64,000 bases of DNA from Sabethes cyaneus (taxonomy: Eukaryota; Arthropoda; Insecta; Diptera; Culicidae). The stretch's first letter is position 1; each line of letters opens with the position of its first letter. The notes below the pieces were generated by a model. That model was not told where the DNA came from. It did not search any database and saw nothing but the letters and a program-made list of their open reading frames with translations. The position numbers and the translations under genes were made by a program. The stretch lies in assembly GCF_943734655.1 (NCBI RefSeq), contig NC_071354.1, forward strand, positions 2,639,001-2,703,000, given 5' to 3'. Positions 56,575-64,000 of the stretch are shown here, piece by piece.

Positions 56575-59050
56575 AAAATCAGACGACATTGAATACATTG
56601 TTTTTAAAATCCGAAGCGTACATGACGAATCCATGCTTCGAAATTTTTCGCTGACGTCGGTTGGCGAAGAACCAACATATTTCCATGGTGGAGGATGTTC
56701 ACAACTTGATCTCCTGGTTGCTAACAAGCACGAAAAAATATTACGTTTTGGACAGGTTAGCTTTCCTGGATTATCGCAGCATGATCTTATCTTTGCGTCA
56801 GTTGACTTTGAAGTTCAGTGCTCCGCTCAAGTGAGTACATACCGCGATTATGTAAATTTCGATGTGCAAAGGCAAAACTTTCTATTCCCTGGAATCATTT
56901 ATACGACAATGAAAATCCAAATGAATCGATCGAGTATTTTAACTATCACGTTAAGGCAGTCCACGATTTGTGTATACCCCTTCGTACCAACGCCCATCAA
57001 CGAAAATCGAATGAGTGGTTTACTGCCAGTGTTCGGCGGTCTCTGCTGGAACGCGATTTAGCGTACAAAGACTGGTTAAGAGCTGCACCCGAGTTGAAAC
57101 ACGATAAACGACAGCGTTATAAAGAACTACGAAACCGTGCAAATGCACATGTTGCGCGAGCCAAAAAACAGTTTCTGGAGCAGTACTTGGACAGTAGGAT
57201 ATCGTCGAAGGTCTTGTGGCAACGAGTAAAGCGAATAGGTGTGGGCAAGGATAAGGAGTCACAGCAACACGACTTCGACCCTGAAGAAGTCAATGACGTT
57301 TTCTTGTCCAACTATACTACAAGTGGTACTCTGGAAGGAGCTCCTCCAAGAGCTACAATGTATTCGCCGTATCAGTTTTCTTTTCGACCAGTGCAGAGCT
57401 GGGAGGTTATTAATGCCATTTGGGAAGTCAAGTCGAACGCAGTAGGTTTGGATGGCTTACCGATCAAGTTTATGAAGATAATTTTACCATTGGTAATTGA
57501 ACATGTAACTCACTTGTTCAATGTCTTCATTGAGTCATCTACTTTCCCAGAATGCTGGAAGCATGCGAAGATTCTGCCACTGAAAAAGTAGGCTCATCTG
57601 AACGACATTGCAAATCTACGCCCGATCAGCATACTATGCGCACTGTCGAAATCCTTCGACAGCTTCTTAAGCAACAAATGGCGCACTACATAAAAAACAA
57701 CAACCTACTGACTGAATTCCAGGCTGGTTTTCGTAAAGGTCAAAGCGTTAAAACTGCTGTTCTACGAGTACATGACGATTTAGGAGCGGTAGTCGATAAA
57801 AAAGGAGTTGGTATTCTTCTGCTGCTAGATTTTTCAAAGGCTTTTGACATTATCCCTCACCGGAAATTGCTGTCAAAACTGGAGGCTCAATTTAACTTTT
57901 CCTCTGCGACTGTGAACATGTTGTATGCATATCTACAAGGCAGAAAACAGACAGTATACTGTGGTGGTAGCTGTTCCAGCTGCGCCGTATCTACATCTGG
58001 TGTACCGCAAGGCTCTGTCCTCAGACCGTTGCTGTTCTGCTGCTACATCAACGATCTTCCGACGGTTCTTAAGTTTTGTTCCATCCAGATGTATGCTGAT
58101 GACGTACAGCTATACATCAGTCGTCTTGGTCCCTGCACATTGGAAATAACCAGGATGATGAATGCGGATCTAGAAAGAATTTCGGAGTGGTCACGGCGAA
58201 GGGGGCTTGTAATCAATCCTACCAAAAGTAAAGCGCTGTTTATAAGAAGTCGACGACGACGAGAAATTGGATCTGTGTCTCCGGTATCGTTCATCAAGAT
58301 AGACGATAAGATCATTCAGTGGTCGGACAGTGTAAACAACCTAGGGTATACGTTCCAGAGTGATCTTCGGTGGGACGGCTTAATAGGCCAACAGTGTGGG
58401 AAGATTTACGCTGGTCTGCGAACACTATACTCCAGTGTTTCTGCTGCGCCGGTCGACACTAGGCTGAAACTTTTTAAGTCGCTAATCCTGCCACACTTTT
58501 TATTCGGGGATATCTTCCATGTCCGCCTCAGTGCAAGTTCGTTTGATCGACTACGTGTGGCATGAAACTGCTGCGTACGTTTTGTATATGGTTTAACCCG
58601 ATATGACCATGTAAGCCATCTACAGAAGAATTTGCTGGGATGTTCTCTACAAGTTTTCTACGCATATCGATCCTGCATGTTCCTGAGAAAATTAATGTCT
58701 ACGCAAACCGCGGCCATACTGCATCGAAAACTGATACAATCACACCGCCGTCGTTTACAAAACTTAGTGGTTCCTGCAAATAATACAACGAGTTACGCCA
58801 ATTCACTGTTCGTTCGAGGTGTTATTAATTGGAATAGTTTACCTCCCATAGTAAAACGTTCTTCATCGGAAGCAATTTTTAAGAGTGGCTGCATAAGTTT
58901 TTGGAACCGTAGTTAGATTGGTGAATTAATTTATTAGTGACTAGTTTAAACAAACATTATAATTGTAATTACTGTAACAAACCGGAGGTAGTATTTTTAA
59001 AAGGTAGAACCTTACACTACTGAACAATAAACAAATGACAAATGACAATA
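56575..59050 (+). mobile_element. Non-LTR retrotransposon (Jockey/CR1-type), 5'-truncated and decayed
   Basis: The endonuclease tail (EEPTYFHGGGCSQLDLLV, FPGLSQHDLIFASVDF) occupies 56,640-56,815. The linker follows, then RT: NAVGLDGLPIKFMK (57,440-57,480), LDFSKAFDIIPHRKLL (57,826-57,873), GVPQGSVLRPLLF (57,998-58,036), and MYADDVQLYI (58,090-58,119) with an intact YADD. Frameshifts at about 56,820, 57,590 and 58,565 separate the frames. The 3' end after 59,010 has an aataaacaaatgacaaatga tandem tail, as in CR1-type elements. It is younger than the copy at 17,480. Confidence 0.88.
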
Positions 59051-60060
59051 TTCGAACCTTATTTAACTTCTAGAGACCAAGATATGCAAGTTTGACCATT
59101 GCGCTTGTGTAGTTGCAGCCACTTTTCACAGTTTTAATTGTAAGGATTTTTCTACAACTTTTTACTTGGATAAATTCTTATTTGCAGCACCCAGCACTAG
59201 CCTCACCGTTAGTTTCCAGATCAAACTGTGTTCCCGACTTTGATTAAATCAAGCCACCATCATGCGCCCACATTTTGTTTTCTAACAAGACCGGCATGCT
59301 TTTTGGTGTTAACTTTTTTGCAGAACGAACGAAACCTTTTTTGCAATGGATTTTGCAGATTGAACATCAAATAATATAAATGATTTGTATTATTTAGAGA
59401 ATATCTTAGTTATTATATATAATTTTATTGAAGGATCTTCTATGTTGTGGGAAAATAGTAGTTCTTTTTTGATTTTTTGCGCAAGTAGGAGTTAACCGGA
59501 CCAAACTTTTTGCTGTTTTATTTTTGCAAATATTTAGGTTCTAAATAAATATAATATGTAGATTGTTACGATTAAACACAAAAATTACAAAAACGTAAAA
59601 TGTTAGAAAATTGTGTGGATAGCTAGCACTCCATTTCAATTCTTATAAACAATTAAAAATAGCCAATTATTCTCACAACTATATTATTCCAAAAACGACA
59701 AAACCAACTATCAAATAACGTTCATTTCAAAGTGCGCCTGAAAGCATGCTTATGCGCACTGACATCCCATCACTTCGGTTTGTGTGATGGCTCGTTGCTC
59801 TGTGAACGCACTCTCCTCGGTGGGTGGTTTCCCGACAGTTTTGGGCGAAAACATGAAATGTCACTTCTCCCGCTCGCCGATTTTCCGTTTTCTCTCCCAT
59901 CAGTTGAACCGTGAATCGAGTTTGTTGTGTGTGGCTTTGATTCACTTCGCTTTTTCACGCACTCTTCACTTTTTCATCGGTCGTCTCGCAGTCGCGGCGG
60001 ATGCATAAAACTTTTCCTCTCGAGTTTTTCGTCGTTCAACAAAAATACATATTTCTGCTG
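59051..60060. other. Region upstream of pangolin
   Basis: No gene recognised in 59,051-59,700. From about 59,770 the sequence becomes more GC-rich and probably holds the pangolin promoter and transcription start. Overlapping short ORFs on both strands are not convincing. Confidence 0.4.
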
Positions 60061-60613
60061 CATCGTTCATAGAGTGCACATCAAGCGAAACCTCATTCGG
60101 TGTTAATTTTTACGTTGTACTTACGCGAAAGAAAATGCACGATTCTTAAGTGAAAATGTTTCCAGAGAAAATTTTCACCCTTGTTGGGTTTGAAGTAAAG
60201 AAAGAAAAGTGAACTTTCCTGGAGCAGGCTGCTGGAGGAGAAAAGGAAACGATGAAAGGAAAATAGTTCTCGGAAAAAAGCAGGGATAGTCACTTTTCAC
60301 GAACGCTGTTGCTCCTGCCGATGGTACTACTGCGTGTGCCATCGTCGTGAACGCAAACCGCGAAAGTCTTGTTTCATATTCAGGAACAAGACGACGCGAA
60401 ACGCGAGAAAAGGGAGCTATTTATAGCACGCATCTGTGCCTGCTGCTTGCGGCCGCAGCAACTCCAAAGGAAAATACTAGAGCAGAAGAAACGCACCGCT
60501 AGCTTTTTTAGTTGGCGTAGAACATCAGACATTTTATCACCTTTCCATTCTTTCCGCCTCTGGCAGGCATCAGATCGGGAATGGATTACATACAAAGAGA
60601 ACCGCGGCAAACG

Positions 60614-60621
60614 TGACGTCA
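60614..60621. promoter_or_regulatory. CRE-like palindrome TGACGTCA
   Basis: A full CREB/ATF consensus, partly overlapped by a second ACGTCA, within the predicted 5' UTR exon of pangolin, 45 bases before its donor site. Confidence 0.4.
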
Positions 60622-60658
60622 CGTCATCATTACAACTACTCCATGGTCCACAGGAAGG

Positions 60659-60768
60659 GTAAGTGATATTATGTATCTAATCGTGCAAATTTCTCATCAA
60701 TTTCATTTGTTTGATTTGTTTCCAACATGACCTAACTAATCTACTACCAACCCTTTATTTTTGTGCAG
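60659..60768 (+). other. Predicted 5' UTR intron of pangolin
   Basis: Donor AGG|gtaagtg and acceptor ttttgtgcag, 110 bases. The downstream exon then runs uninterrupted into the coding region at 61,443. Several short upstream ATGs precede the start. Confidence 0.5.
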
Positions 60769-61442
60769 GGCTAGCAACCGGACATCGCCAGAACAGCTCA
60801 ATCCACCAAGAATAATGTAAAGTGCATTTTTGATAACGATGTGAAGACCCTAAGTTACCGGGTAGAAAATGTTGCATATTCTCAGAAGTGACTAACGACG
60901 TAGCGAGGAACCATATTTCAGCATCTGCAATGTCCTAGGGAAAAAAATCGAATAGTTGGGTGGGAGAAAGTACATAGTGCAATGTTCGTAACCAAGTTCT
61001 AGTCATCTTCGCCAACCTTCGCGACGACGGTACAGCAGGCAGCAAGGAGAGAATTATACACAAATATTTATTTAGTTCTAAGAGAAAGAAGAGAAGTGTA
61101 GCTCTGCGAATTTCTCGCGGAAACAAGGAATATACCCAACCAGTGTGTGCACTGTAATGCATTTCAGTTCGGTTGTCGTGTGTGGGAGAAGAAAAGTCAT
61201 TTGCCATAGTGTGCCATAAATAATAGAGTTGCAAAATTTATATTCCCGTTCTCCTTGAGTTGGATAAGTGACGAAGAAAAGTTTTCACACCACCAAAGTG
61301 AAAGAAGAATTACTATTCTATCTGTGAGCTAGATTACATATACGCTTTTCCAATGGGTCAAATGGGCGGTAGTAGGTTGGTTTATGCTTAGCTGTGCAAA
61401 TCGAATTTTCACGCATGGTTTAGTGCTGTTGATGGCAGAAGC

Positions 61443-62677
61443 ATGCCAAACACAAACGAAAACTCTCATTCCGGTTCAACCGGTGACGATCTCGGTAGCA
61501 CGGATGAGGTGAAGGTGTTTAAAGACGAAGGAGACCGGGAAGATGAGAAAGCATCATCGGAAAATCTGCTAGAAGAAAAGTTCAATTTGATTGATTTAAC
61601 GGAAAGTGCCGAAAATTTGGTTAAAAATTCCTCCCGCCAAGACTTGAGCCCACCGTATGCTGGCGGAGGTAGTGGTGGAAGTAGTGCCGGTAAACTCAAC
61701 TCGCCGGACCACTCGCCTGGATTCAACATGGGATACCTGCCGCCTTATCAGTATTCAAGTGGAACGGCCAGTGCAATTCAGGGTTCGATGAGCAAAATCG
61801 GCTTGTCACAGTTCTTCTGCAATGAGGATCCACTCTCCAACCCACCACCAGCTCATTGTGGAATCATTCCTTACCAACTGGATTCCAAAGCGATTGGCCT
61901 ATCCGCACGCCAATCACTTTACTCTTTTTCCACCAGCCAGTATCCTTATCCTATACTTTCCTCCAACATGCTCCCGGTGCCACCTTCGTGGCATACTCCG
62001 TCGATGTATTCGACTGCTCCCAGTTTCCGAAACTCCTACCCATCCTCTCTGCAGATTTACACCACCCTGGCAAGTGATCTGTACTCGCGCTATCAATCTT
62101 CCTCGCTGCTTAATTCCGTGCATCCGCACAACGTACTCAGCCAGGTGAAACAAGAAGTTTCAGCGGCACAAGAAGCGTCACATAACTACAGCGTGCGGCA
62201 GGCACATCAACATGGGCAAGGTGGTAGCAAATCCACGGATCTGCCACAGGAACTAACGAACCGCTATTCCCGGCCCTCTAATAGCAGTAGTGCAGGTGGC
62301 AGCAGTACCAGCTCTAGCAGTGGTGGCACCAAGAAGAAAGGCTCTGCTACGGCCAACCAGCAGCAACAGCAGAACCATAAACCACATATCAAAAAACCTC
62401 TGAACGCATTTATGCTCTACATGAAGGAGATGCGAGCAAAGGTGGTGGCCGAGTGCACACTGAAGGAATCCGCGGCGATCAACCAGATTCTCGGTCGAAA
62501 GTGGCACTCACTTTCTCGGGAGGAACAGAGTGTATACTATGACAAAGCCCGCCAGGAGCGGCAACTTCACATGGAAATGTACCCCGGCTGGACGGCACGA
62601 GACAATTACGGTTACGGTGCAAAAAAGAAGCGGAAAGCGAAAAAGAAAGATCAACTGGGTTCGGAAGCGGCAAGCAG
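61443..62677 (+). CDS. pan: Pangolin / TCF-LEF transcription factor, first coding exon (partial gene)
   Basis: Nuclear effector of Wnt signalling. The start context reads MPNTNENSHSGSTGDDLG, followed by STDEVKVFKDEGDREDEK, the beta-catenin (Armadillo)-binding region at residues 1-60. A Ser/Pro/Tyr-rich middle follows with low-complexity Gly/Ser and Gln runs and a VKQE SUMO-type site (235-238). The HMG box is residues 315-383 (HIKKPLNAFMLYMKEMRAK, INQILGRKWHSLSREEQ, HMEMYPGWTARDNYG) with a basic tail KKKRKAKKK. The exon ends in phase 2 at GCAAGCAG|gtgagt, so the C-terminal part (C-clamp and beyond) is outside the window. The whole N-terminus through the HMG box is in one exon. The gene is cut by the window edge, not broken. 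Confidence 0.96.
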
Positions 62678-64000
62678 GTGAGTGTCAGCCCTTTTTTTCG
62701 GACGGAAAATGTGCTCTTATGTTGTCTATTTTTTTTTGTTCATACACCGTCCTATGTGGGAGGAGTGAAAACTGTGGAAAGCAGAATGAAGTGTGATAAC
62801 GAGTGCAGCAGATGGATACGCAGTTCGCCACACAGTGATTGGTGAGAGTGATTCAACTTCTCTACCGTTCGACGAAATGTGAGACCTGTTGCGTTGAAGT
62901 TGATGTTTGCATTGAAATTTTTAAGTGCTTCCGTCTTTTAAGCATTGGGTACATATGCTCGAATCAACGAAAAAAAAATGCACACAAGAATGGCGTTGTT
63001 TGATGTTTAGAGTTGTAAAATCAGTTGTGTGTCGATTTTCAGATCGAATTTGAACTTTGAGTTGAACTTTACTTGCAAGCAACATCCATGAACAAGAATA
63101 CTGTCCATAAACAACACAAAATCATTTATCTGAGTTTGATTAGTGAATTTTGTAGTTTAAAGTTTTCGGCTGAGAAAAAAGGGAAGGAATCCATGCCAAA
63201 ACAGTATCTTACTGGCCTGGTAATCTCGTCCCGTAATCAAGGATTTTGAACAGACCTCTTCAGTTCGGCGTACCGTTAACAAGCTGCTATCTCAGCCGCC
63301 CTGGCCTGTGCCCTCTTAATGCTAGTTTCCTTTCTCTCGCTCAACGATCATCCTCCAGGTGTCATCTAAAACTTTGCCGGTGAATGCAACGATGAATCCA
63401 AACTAACCCGTATATTACTTGCACTAATTTGTAACAATGTGACATCTCTGCTAATAGCTGTTCGATTTTCAACGCAAAGAAAGTATACAAATGTATTTTT
63501 AGCCCCCATTTGGGAACCGCTGCGTTAAAGAGGTAATTCGCTAAGTATAAAATTAAATGGAGTTTTTGAAATAACTCCTTTGATCATATAGATAAGCATT
63601 TGTAGCCACTGCTAAATTGAAGAAGAATCAATTACTGATGATGTTTTATTCATTACTTGTTATTTTCGTTTGGTTAACATTGGTGTGTCAGGCCATGATA
63701 AATATTTTTTTAAAGTTTTGTCCAACCGATGTTGGCCAACTGAAAAGGGTCGATATCTCTTGAAAAATTGAAAATTGTAAAAAATTACACGTGCAGAAAG
63801 CAATTTGAAATTCACCAAAATACTGCGTTTTTACTGAATATCTTTCAAAAAACGAGAATAGAGTTGGAAGTAAAAATAAGTGAGTAGTAACCTTTCATTA
63901 TTACCTATAGGTACCTATAGCCACGCTCAAAATGACGAAAATTTAACATTTGTGATTTAATATTGAATATAGGTACATTTCAATTTCATGAAAAATGAAA
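62678..64000 (+). other. Intron of pangolin, open at the window end
   Basis: Begins with the gtgagt donor at 62,678. No further coding exon recognised before the end. AT-rich with no clear repeat. Confidence 0.6.

Noticed and set aside
1..64000. CRISPR arrays, bacterial operons, phage or Wolbachia-type insertions
   Set aside because: No regularly spaced direct repeats and no bacterial-style gene clusters; all recognised genes are spliced eukaryotic genes or eukaryotic transposons.

Overview
The window is eukaryotic and looks like an AT-rich, transposon-laden insect genome. Short GT-AG introns, AATAAA poly(A) signals, TATA boxes, non-LTR retrotransposons, mariner relatives, tRNA-derived SINEs and many foldback MITEs occur throughout. 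The host genes (a run of GH13 maltases, pangolin, GlcT-1, Rpb8, CSN7, MsrA) and an RTE-like element of mosquito type point to a mosquito (Culicidae). That is inference from family resemblance, not a database match.

Layout. 0.1-6 kb: two tandem minus-strand peptide-methionine sulfoxide reductase (MsrA) genes. 7-9.3 kb: a block of foldback and terminal-inverted-repeat (TIR) DNA elements. 10.5-16.8 kb: two plus-strand paralogues, each with a two-exon gene for a tiny Cys-rich single-pass membrane protein. They are too short and too split for ordinary ORF calling and are the most novel-looking item here. 17.4-21.2 kb: a decayed minus-strand LINE and an internally deleted plus-strand RTE-like LINE. 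21.7-23.7 kb: alpha-glucosidase 1 (+). 24.5-25.5 kb: CSN7 (-). 28.2-28.7 kb: RPB8 (+), with a predicted 48-residue membrane protein converging on it (-). 29.4-30.6 kb: a mariner-type element. 30.8-41.0 kb: alpha-glucosidases 2 (-), 3 (-) and 4 (+). 41.3-48.1 kb: a dense graveyard of RTE fragments, SINEs and TIR or foldback MITEs, several nested. 48.2-50.9 kb: ceramide glucosyltransferase (+). 52.9-56.3 kb: a pogo-like element hosting at least three later insertions. 56.6-59.05 kb: another LINE. 60-64 kb: 5' UTR exons, first coding exon and first coding-side intron of pangolin/TCF (+).

Function. The four maltase genes keep every GH13 catalytic residue and all begin with a hydrophobic segment. 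Only gene 3 ends in a hydrophobic GPI-type tail, so the cluster would supply secreted and membrane-anchored sucrose/maltose hydrolases. Its exon structures are a mosaic of one ancestral gene: all four share a phase-2 intron near the C-terminus, while the central introns differ. CSN7 and RPB8 are housekeeping genes lying between members of the cluster. The MsrA pair would repair oxidised methionine. GlcT makes glucosylceramide. Pangolin is the nuclear effector of Wnt/beta-catenin signalling.

Exon joins were worked out by hand from splice-site motifs, reading phase and protein continuity. No alignment or database search was run.
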